Part shown: positions 16,349 to 24,338 of the stretch, in pieces
Position numbering within the stretch: position 1 is the first letter of the stretch
Layout of the letters: each line of letters opens with the position of its first letter
Source of the DNA: Bacillus sp. MUM 116
Lineage (GTDB): Bacteria; Bacillota; Bacilli; Bacillales; Cytobacillaceae
Length of the DNA: 38,428 nt
Direction of reading: 5' to 3'
Assembly (NCBI RefSeq): GCF_001866655.1
Contig: NZ_MLYR01000106.1
Location: 1 to 38,428, forward strand
Program-made: the position numbers and the translations under genes
Notes under the pieces: generated by a model
What the model was told of the DNA's origin: nothing
The model's input: the letters and a program-made list of their open reading frames with translations, nothing else
Database searches by the model: none

Positions 16349-17017
16349 TTGGAAATTCAATTGTCATCAAGTTTGCTGGAAAAAGCCCCCGATTTTAAGG
16401 TGGGAGTCATTGAATACGAGAATATCACTGTCGGGGATTCCCCGCAAATGGTAAAAGGCCGTCTTCAGCTTTTTCAAGAGTCGATTTATTTTGAACTGGA
16501 AAATAAGAATGTTACGGAATTACCGGGAATTCAGGAATGGCGGAGTGTGTTTAAAAAGACAGGGAAGGATCCGAACCGTTATCGTCACTCAGCTGAAGCA
16601 TTGTATCGAAGAGTTCAAAAACAAAATTACCTGGTGCCGATGCAGAGTGCGATTGATCTTAATAATTTTTTCTCACTTCAGTACCAGGTACCGATTGGGA
16701 TTTATGATATGACTAAACTGAAGGGTTCTGTGATGATTCGTCTAGGCACTGAGGGGGAAGAATATCGGGGGTTAAATGGCAGGATGAATTCGTTAGAGCA
16801 TTTAATTGTATCTTCTGACCAACTGGGACCGTTTGGCAGCCCTTTTGTCGACTCAGACCGGACACCGGTAACCGAAGAAACAAAACATGCACTGCAAATT
16901 GTATATTTAAGGCCTTCTACTGATTCGGAAAATGCCAAAAAGCTTACGGAGTCGTTAATGAATATGTTTGTTCAAGTACATGGCGGAGATGCTTCATATC
17001 GCATTATAGGATGCTGA
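16349..17017 (+). CDS. B3/B4 tRNA-binding-domain protein, 222 aa
   Basis: Stand-alone B3/B4 domain, the fold found in the beta subunit of phenylalanyl-tRNA synthetase. Recognised by GIQEWRSVFKKTGKDPNRYRHSAEALYRR (in pieces), NNFFSLQYQVPIGIYDMTK and FGSPFVDSDRTPVT. In related stand-alone proteins a role in tRNA or misacylated-tRNA handling is suspected, not proven. TTG at 16349 is taken as start because GGAGG lies 8 bases before it; the ATG at 16310 has no ribosome site. It is divergent from queG, another tRNA-related gene. Confidence 0.82.
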   Translation: MEIQLSSSLLEKAPDFKVGVIEYENITVGDSPQMVKGRLQLFQESIYFELENKNVTELPGIQEWRSVFKKTGKDPNRYRHSAEALYRRVQKQNYLVPMQSAIDLNNFFSLQYQVPIGIYDMTKLKGSVMIRLGTEGEEYRGLNGRMNSLEHLIVSSDQLGPFGSPFVDSDRTPVTEETKHALQIVYLRPSTDSENAKKLTESLMNMFVQVHGGDASYRIIGC

Positions 17018-17043
17018 TAAAGGCATTCTTTTTTTGGGCAAAA

Positions 17044-17089
17044 TAAAAAAACGCAACGCATCGTTCTCTTTGAAACGATACACTACGTT
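17044..17089 (-). terminator. Terminator of tRNA-Gly(TCC)
   Basis: Minus strand AACGTAGTGTATCGTT pairs fully, with G-U pairs, with AACGATGCGTTGCGTT across an 8-base loop, followed by TTTTTTT. Confidence 0.85.
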
Positions 17090-17099
17090 AGTCACAGTT

Positions 17100-17173
17100 T
17101 GGAGCGGGTGATGGGAATCGAACCCACTACATCAGCTTGGAAGGCTGAGGTTTTACCAGTAAACTACACCCGC
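17100..17173 (-). tRNA. tRNA-Gly(TCC)
   Basis: Full cloverleaf: acceptor GCGGGTG/CACCCGC, anticodon loop CTTCCAA, T-loop GGTTCGATTCC, discriminator T, encoded CCA. A single-gene transcription unit with its own promoter and terminator. Confidence 0.97.
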
Positions 17174-17253
17174 AATTAATTATTTTGTTAAATTTTATTT
17201 TAAACATTTAACCGCATTTGTTGCTTGAACGCTTTTATCAACTGACGTTTATT

Positions 17254-17282
17254 ATAATACACAATTTTCACTTTTTCGTCAA
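17254..17282 (-). promoter_or_regulatory. Promoter of tRNA-Gly(TCC)
   Basis: Minus strand TTGACG (17277-17282), 17-base spacer, TATTAT (17254-17259), about 80 bp before the tRNA. TATAAT shifted by 3 is also possible. Confidence 0.75.
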
Positions 17283-17381
17283 GGTTTTTTGCGAAAATTG
17301 TCGATTTTTTAGATTGATTTTTGGTAGTAGTGGATCATCAGGTGTAAAAAAGGCTAATTAGATAATAAATGCTGGTCATGG

Positions 17382-17860
17382 GAGCACTTAGGGCTCTTGT
17401 TAGTGACCGCGATCGCTCTTTTTTCTTCTTAATGGGCACTTAGAGCCCTTGTTAGTGACCGCGATCGCTCTTTTTTCTTCTTAATGGGCACTTAGAGCCC
17501 TTGTCAGTGACCGCAATCGCTCCTTTTTCTTCTTCACGGGCACTTAGAGCCCTTGTTAGTGACCACGACCACTCCTTTTTCTTCCTCACGGGCACTTAGA
17601 GCCCTTGTCAGTGACCGCGACCACTCCTTTTTCTTCTTCTTGGACACTTAGAGCCCTTATCAGTGACCGCGATCGCTCTTTTTTCTTATTCTTGGACACT
17701 TAGAGCCCTTGTTAGTGACCGCGATCGCTCCTTTTTCTTCTTCACGGGCACTTAGAGCCCTTGTCAGTGACCGCGACCACTCTTTTTTCTTCTTCACGGG
17801 CACTTAGAGCCCTTATCACTGACCGCGATCGCTCTTTTTTCTTCTTCACGGGCACTTAGG
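17382..17860. repeat. 52-bp tandem repeat array, nine full units plus a partial
   Basis: The landmark GCACTTAG or ACACTTAG recurs at exactly 52-bp spacing ten times (its CA at 17385, 17437, 17489, 17541, 17593, 17645, 17697, 17749, 17801, 17853). Each unit has GGGCACTTAGAGCCC, then a TTAGTGACCGCGATCGCTC-like core, then CTTTTTTCTTCTTCACG. Units differ by point changes (for example GCGATCGC versus GCGACCAC) but not in length. 52 is not a multiple of 3 and stops occur, so it is not coding. There are no spacers, so it is not CRISPR. It fills most of the 730 bp between tRNA-Gly and the hydrolase gene. Confidence 0.95.
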
Positions 17861-17904
17861 TCAAACTTTTGGTAGAAAAAATCTCTTTGAGTGAAGTAAG
17901 TTCA

Positions 17905-18843
17905 TCAAAATTTAATTTTCTCATTCACCCACCCAATAATATCCCCAACCACTTCATCTCTATTAATCTCATTTAAAATCTCATGCCTGGCATCCTCATA
18001 AAATTTATAAGTAACATCAAGAATTCCAGCATTTTTAAATGCTTGATAGGTTTTTAACACACCTTTTGTATTTCCCCCAACCGGATCCATGCTCCCGGAG
18101 ATCAAATAAATGGGCAACTCTTTCGGGACCTGCTCAATATTGGCTGCTTTATTAATCGTGTCAAGACCCCCAAGCAAGTCATGAAAAAATCCTGATGAAA
18201 AGATACCGCCACATTGAGGGTCTTCAATATACAGATCTACTTCTCTTTCATTCCTGCTTAACCAATCAAATTCCGTCCGATTCGGCCGAAAGCTCTTATT
18301 GTAGTTACCAAATGTTAGATTATTTAATAACGGACTTGGAGTTCTTCTTCCTGTTTTCTTTATTTCCCTAGCAGCAATCATTCTGCCAATCTTCCCCATG
18401 ATCCCGGGGTCGCCTCCCGTACCTGACAAAATTACTCCAGCAATCCGATTACCGTGCAATTGAATATATCGACGTGATAAAAATGATCCCATGCTATGCC
18501 CAAATAATATAATGGGGCTATCTGGATACTCCTTTTCAATCATAGTGGTAAGTGTAAACATATCCTCAACCACGTTTTCAAAGCCTTGTATATCTGAGAA
18601 ATAGCCTGAACTTTTATTTAAAATGGCGGTTCTTCCATGCCCACGATGATCATTACCAAAAACAACAATGTTTTTTGAAACCAGGTTCTCAGCTAGTAAG
18701 CTATAGCGTTGAATATGCTCCGCCATCCCATGTGCAATTTGAACAATTGCCCGTGGCTTTTCCTCTTCCTCTCCCATCCATTTGCTAACGTGAATTTTTG
18801 TACCATCATTTGTTTCAAAGAAAAAAGCAGATTGTTCAACCAC
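17905..18843 (-). CDS. Alpha/beta hydrolase, monoacylglycerol lipase/lysophospholipase-like, 312 aa
   Basis: Serine hydrolase of the Hydrolase_4 group, which cleaves mono- or lysolipid esters. Oxyanion/His-Gly motif IAHGMAEH near residue 37, HRGHG at 66-70, nucleophile Ser117 in FGHSMGS, Asp253 in SGSMDPVGG and His287 in DARHEILNE complete the triad. No signal peptide, so cytoplasmic. The start is GTG at 18843, with AAGGAG 8 bases before it; the frame remains open upstream without a better site. Natural substrate is unknown. Confidence 0.88.
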   Translation of the reverse strand: MVEQSAFFFETNDGTKIHVSKWMGEEEEKPRAIVQIAHGMAEHIQRYSLLAENLVSKNIVVFGNDHRGHGRTAILNKSSGYFSDIQGFENVVEDMFTLTTMIEKEYPDSPIILFGHSMGSFLSRRYIQLHGNRIAGVILSGTGGDPGIMGKIGRMIAAREIKKTGRRTPSPLLNNLTFGNYNKSFRPNRTEFDWLSRNEREVDLYIEDPQCGGIFSSGFFHDLLGGLDTINKAANIEQVPKELPIYLISGSMDPVGGNTKGVLKTYQAFKNAGILDVTYKFYEDARHEILNEINRDEVVGDIIGWVNEKIKF

Positions 18844-18946
18844 AAAACTCACTCCTTTTCCACAACAGATTAAAGAACATATCATGAATATATTTTAGTA
18901 CATTAAGCAAGCCAACGAATGCTCCACTTGTTAAATAAATATTGAC

Positions 18947-18976
18947 TCTGTAATAAGATAAAAAAATCATTACAGA
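18947..18976. promoter_or_regulatory. Inverted repeat upstream of the NodB deacetylase
   Basis: TCTGTAAT and ATTACAGA form 8-bp arms around a 14-base AT-rich centre in the divergent region between the hydrolase and the deacetylase. It could be an operator. Function is not supported further. Confidence 0.3.
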
Positions 18977-19120
18977 TTCCTTTATTATACAAACTCCATA
19001 TAATGTAGTAACCATTTTGAAAAAGAGAATGATATTTAATACGATTCTGCTGATAAAAGGAAATTCCTCTTTCGAATGGGTATTTCCTTGAATCTAGTAA
19101 ATTAAAGAAAGGATATTTTA

Positions 19121-19717
19121 GTGTTGAAAAAATTAGATAAGTATGTTTCTTTGACCTTTGATGATGGACCTTCCCCATATACATTTTATATTTTGGATAT
19201 TTTAAAACGAAACCATGTCCCCGCAACATTCTTTGTTGTTGGATCTGAGGCGAAAAAATTCCCAGGATTAATACAGCGCATTCACTCGGAAGGACATGTA
19301 ATTGGAAATCATACTTGGAGCCATCCTAATATAACGACCCTTTCCAAAAATCAAATCATAAATGAAATTCAATCTACAAATAACCAGATCGAAAAGTTAA
19401 TCGGAACTTCTCCAATTCTATTTCGCGCTCCCTATGGTGCAATAGGTAATAAAACTGAAGCTATTATAAAAAAATTGGGGATGACTTCAGTATTATGGAA
19501 TGTAGATAGTCAGGATTGGTATGAGGATTCCCCTCTTGCCATAGAACAGCATGTTATTTCAGATATACAAACAAATAGTCTTATCGTGATGCATGATGGG
19601 GATCAATATGGCAGTGGGCCCCGGGATCAAACTATAGAGGCTTTGAACCACATTATTCAATATTTAAAAAATAATGATTATCAGTTTATAACCGTTCCGA
19701 AGTATCTTAAATTATGA
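19121..19717 (+). CDS. NodB-domain polysaccharide deacetylase, 198 aa, no signal peptide
   Basis: Carbohydrate esterase family 4 catalytic domain only. Motif 1 is TFDDGPSP (base Asp14, metal Asp15), motif 2 GNHTWSHP (metal His64 and His68), motif 3 RAPYG (Arg102), motif 4 VDSQDW, motif 5 LIVMHDG (His158). All five are intact, so it is a likely metal-dependent N-deacetylase. Family members usually act on peptidoglycan or chitin oligomers outside the cell, but here the chain begins almost directly with the domain and has no leader or membrane anchor. Start GTG 19121 with AAAGGA 8 bases upstream; TTG at 19124 is an alternative. Confidence 0.85.
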   Translation: MLKKLDKYVSLTFDDGPSPYTFYILDILKRNHVPATFFVVGSEAKKFPGLIQRIHSEGHVIGNHTWSHPNITTLSKNQIINEIQSTNNQIEKLIGTSPILFRAPYGAIGNKTEAIIKKLGMTSVLWNVDSQDWYEDSPLAIEQHVISDIQTNSLIVMHDGDQYGSGPRDQTIEALNHIIQYLKNNDYQFITVPKYLKL

Positions 19718-19785
19718 TGTAAATTTTAAGATATATGATATTTTAATAAGGAAATAATTAGACAATAGACCTTTTTGATGGGAAA

Positions 19786-19815
19786 TTGACACCTGGTACT
19801 AATAGTTGATATAAT
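19786..19815 (+). promoter_or_regulatory. Promoter of the CoA-transferase gene
   Basis: TTGACA (19786-19791), 18-base spacer, TATAAT (19810-19815): both hexamers match the SigA consensus perfectly. Confidence 0.75.
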
Positions 19816-19881
19816 TCCGATGAAAGAAAAGTATTAACCTTATTGCACTAGTATTTTCTTGAATAGAAGGATTGTTACCCT

Positions 19882-21162
19882 ATGAACATAGTCAATGAAA
19901 AAGAAAAAACTCATACTGAAATACTTTCAGTTTTATCCAACTATCACGATGTCATTGTATCAATGGGCAATGGAGAACCTGATTATATTTTATCTGCGAT
20001 TGATGAAAATCCAAATGCCTTTACCTCTTTAAGGATTCATCAGATTTTAGAAATGAAAAATCGGCAATATATCCAGGGGGAATTTCCAAATATCCGCTAT
20101 GTATCTTATTTTATGAACGGATTTGCCAGAAAGGCATATTTAAATGGAAAATGCGATTTAATGCCGAATCATTTTCATCAAATGCCGCAATTACTTGAAA
20201 GTGTTACAGAAAATCCAGTTATTGTTTGTCAAACCTCACCGATGGACCAAGATGGTTATTTTTCATTAGGGACAGAAGCCGATTATACTGCCCATTTTAT
20301 TGGTAAAGCCTCGTTTGTAATTCAAGTAAATGAATTTGTGCCACGAACAAATGGTGAAAACAAAATTCATATTTCACAAGTTGAAGCTTTAATTTTTCAC
20401 AATCAGCCATTACATGAGCTGCCGGAAATACCAATAAGAGATATTGATCAAAAAATTGCTGAAAATATTGCAGAAAGAATTGACCATGGTTCTACCTTAC
20501 AAGTGGGGATTGGGGGAATTCCAAATGCAGTTGTCGGCATGCTGCGGAACCACCGAAACCTAGGCATCCATACGGAAATGCTGACTGATGGGATCTATGA
20601 TTTAGTTCAGCAGGGCGTTATTACAGGCACAGAAAAAAAGACGTATCGAGAAAAAATTGTCGCCACCTTTGCCTTGGGCTCAAAACAATTATATGATTTC
20701 ATAGATAATAATCAGAATATTGAAATTATATCTGTCGATAAAGTTAATGACCCACGGATTATCGCCAAAGAAGATAATATGATTGCAATTAATGCAACAA
20801 CTGAGGTTGATTTCTACGGTCAATGTGCCTCTGAAACCGTTGCTGGAAAATACTATAGCTCAACAGGCGGACAAGCAGACTTTGGAACAGGTGTCCGATT
20901 CGCTAAAAACGGTAAAGGATTTATTTGTCTATAATCAACCGCCAAAAATGATACCATTTCCAGAATCCGGCCGACATTGGCTCCCGGATCGGTTGTAACC
21001 ACTTCAAAAAACGATGTCGATTATGTCGTCACTGAATATGGAATTACCCAATTAAAAGGAAAATCCATCATTGAAAGAACCAAATCACTCATTGAAATCG
21101 CACATCCGAAATTCAGAGAAGAACTAACATTTGAAGCCAAGAAATTGGGGTTTCTAATATAA
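19882..21162 (+). pseudogene. Acetyl-CoA hydrolase/transferase (4-hydroxybutyrate/butyrate type), interrupted by one in-frame stop
   Basis: Family I CoA-transferase related to Cat1/4-hydroxybutyrate CoA-transferases, which move CoA between acyl groups and acetate. VGIGGIPNAVV forms the CoA loop and Glu232 in HTEMLTDG is the likely catalytic residue. The frame stops at TAA 20932-20934 (codon 351), then continues in the same frame through RIRPTLAPGSVVTTSKNDVD and TEYGITQLKG to TAA 21160-21162. The expected full length is 426 aa, normal for the family. One base change, from Tyr TAT/TAC, explains the break. Everything else is well kept, including a consensus promoter and terminator, so the mutation is recent or a sequence error. 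The truncated 350-aa product lacks the conserved C-terminal region and is probably inactive. Confidence 0.88.
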
Positions 21163-21190
21163 TGAAATCCTGAGACTATGGACGCTAAAG

Positions 21191-21223
21191 AGTGCAATTC
21201 TTCATATAGAATTGCACTTTTTT
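21191..21223 (+). terminator. Terminator after the CoA-transferase
   Basis: AGTGCAATTCT-TCATAT-AGAATTGCACT, a perfect 11-bp stem followed by TTTTT. It may also serve the converging SEC-C gene. Confidence 0.88.
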
Positions 21224-21234
21224 ATGAGGTCAAT

Positions 21235-22443
21235 CTATCTTCCACAACATTTTTTGTACTTTTTCCCGCTTCCGCATGGACATGGATCATTTCTACCTAT
21301 TTTCTCGTTTGTTTTGCTTTCACTATGTTTTGGGCTCGTTACGAGTTCTGGTTGCAATGATTGTTCCCTTAGCTCTATTGGTGTATAGCCTTTCAAAAAC
21401 CATTGTTTTGTGTTATTCATCAAATAAACCACTTGATCCATTACCGCTTGGATCATTTCCAAACTTTCAAATTCAAGGACACTTCCTAAATATTGCATGA
21501 CCTGATTAGGACCCTCACCAATTCGAGTCGCATAGACACACTCTTCAACAAAGCTATCAGCAGTCTTGCGGTCCATATCATAATTTTGCGTAAGGAACTC
21601 GACAAACTTTAAATAGATTTGATTCCTTTCAACAAATCCGGCTTCCCCCGCTTTGAACAGTTGTTTTTTAGTAAAAGGATAAAAAGACAGACTTTCTCTC
21701 GAACGATGTTCCTGTTTCACTCTTTTTGGATCAAACACTCTTCGATTAGAGAAGCCCTCGTTATCGATAGTAATTTCTTTATGATAGGAATTGGCGTCAT
21801 AAATGACTTCCAGATATTCCTCTAAACGAAACGGTTCTTTCGTATAGGTTTCCAGCATATCTGATAGTTGTGCAGTACTTAATGTTCCATAATAGTAACA
21901 AAGACCGTATGTAAGTTTGATCCACTCAGTATTACGATTGATGATAGCTGTTAATTTTTTATCCTCTGCAATCATTAGGATGGAATCGATTAGTTCAGCT
22001 GGTATAGCCAATACTCTTTTTCCTTGAAAGGTTCCTGTAAAAATCAAACCCCTATCACGAAAATATTCGACTTGATGTGGTTCCAGAATTGGTGCAATCA
22101 TATACCCGCCATTATGCGCAATTTTTGTTAGTAATCTGAAACGTTCCGCATCAAATGGAAGGCAAATCTGTTCGAGCGATTTAGGGATCATTTCTAGTAA
22201 CACTGAAATGAGTTCGGCTTTTTTTAAACTGCTGACGCCTTTTAAATCTAAACTTTTTCTAATGTCATCTAACTCGGCCTTCGTCAATTTACCTAGTTGT
22301 TCTTGTAAAGTTAGAGGAACATTTATTTTGCCCCAGTGTTTTTGATCCTGTTTTTCCTCCAGATCTTCTTTCATTTTATTCAATCCAGCCAAAGCATTAA
22401 GAAGGCCTTTTTCTAATTCTTTATCAATCACTTTGTTGCTCAA
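21235..22443 (-). CDS. SEC-C metal-binding-motif protein, 402 aa, unknown function
   Basis: The C-terminus ends with a classical SEC-C zinc motif, GRNDPCPCGSGKKYKKCCG (Cys-X-Cys-X8-Cys-Cys type), the same knuckle as in SecA. Residues about 40-90 contain a Rho-N/SAP-like helical motif (LGKLTKAELDDIRKSLDLKG). The middle, about 300 residues, is not recognised. Family members are common in Bacillus as stand-alone proteins; a nucleic-acid or protein-binding role is only a guess. The start is TTG at 22443 after AGGGAG. The DNA coding its motif is clearly similar to a relic beside mscS near 30.8 kb. Confidence 0.8.
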   Translation of the reverse strand: MSNKVIDKELEKGLLNALAGLNKMKEDLEEKQDQKHWGKINVPLTLQEQLGKLTKAELDDIRKSLDLKGVSSLKKAELISVLLEMIPKSLEQICLPFDAERFRLLTKIAHNGGYMIAPILEPHQVEYFRDRGLIFTGTFQGKRVLAIPAELIDSILMIAEDKKLTAIINRNTEWIKLTYGLCYYYGTLSTAQLSDMLETYTKEPFRLEEYLEVIYDANSYHKEITIDNEGFSNRRVFDPKRVKQEHRSRESLSFYPFTKKQLFKAGEAGFVERNQIYLKFVEFLTQNYDMDRKTADSFVEECVYATRIGEGPNQVMQYLGSVLEFESLEMIQAVMDQVVYLMNNTKQWFLKGYTPIELREQSLQPELVTSPKHSESKTNEKIGRNDPCPCGSGKKYKKCCGR

Positions 22444-22643
22444 AAAACTCCCTACTTTCTATAACTCGCTTCATCTATACATAATTGTAATATATACGAA
22501 GAATATAATGTCTTCAACGGGGATCTGGAGCATCATTCCTTTTTTCATACGGTCTAAATTACCTACGGAGATGCAGAATTGATTGTCATTTGAAGACAAT
22601 ATGTTTATGTTTGCATTCATACAGGGAAGATTTTTAAGCCCGA

Positions 22644-22973
22644 TTATTCGTCCATTTCTGCTTTGTGCTTGATTGACTTCAATTTCCTATCCCAATCATT
22701 TGCCAGGTTCACCATCCATTGTGCAGTCGATTCCAGTTGTTGCGTGCAGACCGTATAACGCATCTCACGGCCTACGCGATCACAAGATACTAGCCTAGCC
22801 TTCTCAAGAACTGACAAATGTTTGACTACCGCTTGGCGGGATATCGTTACTTGAGTAGCTAATGTCGTTGCAGAGGCTTCTCCGTAAGCCGCGAGGATAT
22901 CGAGCAACTGGCGACGAGTGGGATCAGCGAGTGCCGCCAAAACTTTTTCGTCGTGTTCCTTTTCCATATTCAT
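22644..22973 (-). CDS. ArsR-family winged-helix repressor, 109 aa
   Basis: Small HTH_20/ArsR-type DNA-binding protein: ALADPTRRQLLDIL, then recognition helix TISRQAVVKHLSVLEKARLV and wing GREMRYTV. No Cys pair of the classical metal site in helix 3, so metal sensing is not supported. This subgroup is typically encoded with an SRPBCC/AHSA1 protein, as here. The start codon lies just 2 bp after the stop of that gene, which suggests translational coupling. Two matching 18-bp operators overlie the shared promoter, so autorepression is likely. ATG 22973 or the ATG two codons later could be used. Confidence 0.9.
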   Translation of the reverse strand: MNMEKEHDEKVLAALADPTRRQLLDILAAYGEASATTLATQVTISRQAVVKHLSVLEKARLVSCDRVGREMRYTVCTQQLESTAQWMVNLANDWDRKLKSIKHKAEMDE

Positions 22974-22975
22974 AC

Positions 22976-23410
22976 CTACGACTTTTCAGCACGTTGGCGT
23001 AAGTAGTCAAATTGCTGCTTCCATCCTTCAGTATTTTCTCTAAAAAACTTCATTCGTTCATCATTTGTTGTAGTTAATTTAGCAAAACCACTCTCAACTA
23101 CACGTAGCACAGTTCCGTCATCTTTAGCAGACAAAGTAAATTCAACCAATGTGGAATTACCTTCTCTTGGCTCCTCACCAGGAAAGGAGCTTGCCCATCG
23201 ACATGCTAAATAGTTTGGGTGATCCATTCGTTCAATCAGCACTGGGAAGTTGCCGAACCTAGTCTCCGCGACCACACGTTTACCATCAACATGAACACGA
23301 TTCGGACCTGGTGCATCGCCCACCCACCAGGCTGGCTCGCTAACTAACGACCAAACTTTTTCCAATGGGGCGGCAATGAATATCTCTTTTTCGATTCGAT
23401 CATTTTCCAT
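22976..23410 (-). CDS. SRPBCC/AHSA1-family protein, 144 aa
   Basis: START-like hydrophobic-pocket fold. The typical beginning is IEKEIFIAAPLEKVWSLVSEP and the end RENTEGWKQQFDYLRQRAE, the pattern of AHSA1-domain proteins. The family binds small hydrophobic ligands or acts as Hsp90 co-chaperone-like domains; no ligand is known for this one. The start at 23410 has GGAGG 9 bases upstream; the longer frame runs through the operator. It is the first gene of a two-gene operon with the ArsR-type repressor. Confidence 0.88.
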   Translation of the reverse strand: MENDRIEKEIFIAAPLEKVWSLVSEPAWWVGDAPGPNRVHVDGKRVVAETRFGNFPVLIERMDHPNYLACRWASSFPGEEPREGNSTLVEFTLSAKDDGTVLRVVESGFAKLTTTNDERMKFFRENTEGWKQQFDYLRQRAEKS

Positions 23411-23435
23411 CTCACAATTCCTCCTCAATTTAATC

Positions 23436-23486
23436 TGCAACCACATGGTAGCACATTTAATTTTTACATGCAACTAACTGGTTGCA
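23436..23486 (-). promoter_or_regulatory. Promoter of the SRPBCC-ArsR operon with two repressor operators
   Basis: Two 18-bp sites share the pattern TGCAACYANNTGGTNGCA: 23436-23453 and 23469-23486, starting 33 bp apart (about three helical turns). The promoter on the minus strand is TTGCAT (23468-23473), 17-base spacer, TACCAT (23445-23450). One operator overlaps each hexamer, ideal for cooperative blocking by the ArsR-type protein. Confidence 0.75.
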
Positions 23487-23543
23487 CCACTGTCGATATT
23501 TTGCTATTAAACATAGGGGGATTAAATATTTCAACAAGGTTTA

Positions 23544-24197
23544 TCACTCTTCACTTGCCGTTAGATCGAGTGTAAATTCACTTGGAATCGCTCTTTCGGC
23601 AGAAGGCGATACGGTGAATGGTTTAGACTTAAGTACAGGTTTTTGTTTCTCATAATACGTATCATTTTCTCCTATGGTCAGTAATGATTCATTTTCCCAG
23701 TTTTTGAGAATCCCAACAATATAGTTCAGCCTTCGTTTGTTATTGGCACATGCAATATTCATAGCCTTTAAAATCATCTCTTTTGGCTGTAAAAAGCTAG
23801 AATCATCTAACCAAGATAACAGCTGATGTTTTGCATTTACGTTTGTAAAGCCAAATCCATTAGAGTCCCAAAACTCAACAATTTCTTTCACATCTTCTGT
23901 TTTTTGATTGCTCTGTAAGAGAGCTTCTATGTTTGGATGAATTTCTATATTGGGATAGAAAGCTTGTTGTTGTTTTTCTTTTTCTTGTTGTTTTTCTTTT
24001 TCTTTTTCTTTTTCTTTTTCTTTTTGTTTTTCTTTTTGCCCACGTTTCGTATGACGTTGCGGTAACGTATCGTCCAATTCTGTATATTCCGTTATATATG
24101 TATCATTTTCATCTTGAACTAAATCTTTGCTGTCGAAAAACAACTCTGTTTGTTTATCAAAAGATTCATATAGGCTGCCCACAAAAAAAACACTCAA
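23544..24197 (-). CDS. DnaD-domain protein, probably N-terminally truncated, 217 aa
   Basis: Residues about 105-170 form a DnaD/DnaB_2 domain (IVEFWDSNGFGF, MNIACANNKRRLNYIVGILKNW), used by Firmicute and phage replication-initiation proteins to bind DNA and load helicase. The usual N-terminal winged-helix is missing. Instead the frame starts at a TTG without a ribosome site after an in-frame stop, runs through a polar stretch, then a Lys-Glu hexapeptide-type tract (about 54-76) coded by TTTTTC repeats, before the domain. Probably the remnant of a plasmid or prophage replication gene. Whether any product is made is doubtful; it lies downstream of the actin-like cassette on the same strand. Confidence 0.65.
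   Translation of the reverse strand: MSVFFVGSLYESFDKQTELFFDSKDLVQDENDTYITEYTELDDTLPQRHTKRGQKEKQKEKEKEKEKEKQQEKEKQQQAFYPNIEIHPNIEALLQSNQKTEDVKEIVEFWDSNGFGFTNVNAKHQLLSWLDDSSFLQPKEMILKAMNIACANNKRRLNYIVGILKNWENESLLTIGENDTYYEKQKPVLKSKPFTVSPSAERAIPSEFTLDLTASEE
23966..24039. repeat. TTTTTC/TTGTTT hexanucleotide microsatellite inside the DnaD-domain frame
   Basis: On the plus strand a run of TTTTTC units with a few G interruptions encodes the KEKEKEKQQ tract on the minus strand. The unit is 6 bp, so copy-number changes keep the frame. Confidence 0.8.
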
Positions 24198-24338
24198 AAA
24201 TGCTGATTAAACAACATTCGTGAATGTTTTACTTAGCTTTAAAAACAGATATATCAAACCATAAAAGCAGAAATATTATAATAGGCACCGACATTACAAG
24301 AAAAACAAAGTAACAAAATCATTCTGCTACTTCATATA

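Noticed and set aside
17277..17282. B3/B4 gene read-through into tRNA-Gly
   Set aside because: The tRNA is on the opposite strand with its own promoter and terminator.
17382..17860. CRISPR array
   Set aside because: The repeats abut each other with no unique spacers and no cas genes are near; it is a tandem repeat.
18903..19229. 108-aa minus-strand ORF
   Set aside because: It overlaps the start of the well-supported deacetylase, has no ribosome site and no recognisable motif.
20783..20998. Frameshift explanation for the broken CoA-transferase
   Set aside because: The downstream conserved part is in the same frame as the upstream part (distance divisible by 3), so it is a nonsense codon, not a frameshift.
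22444..22643. Possible small gene in the gap between the SEC-C and ArsR genes
   Set aside because: No frame has a ribosome site and start; only a short ATTGTC/GACAAT inverted repeat is seen.
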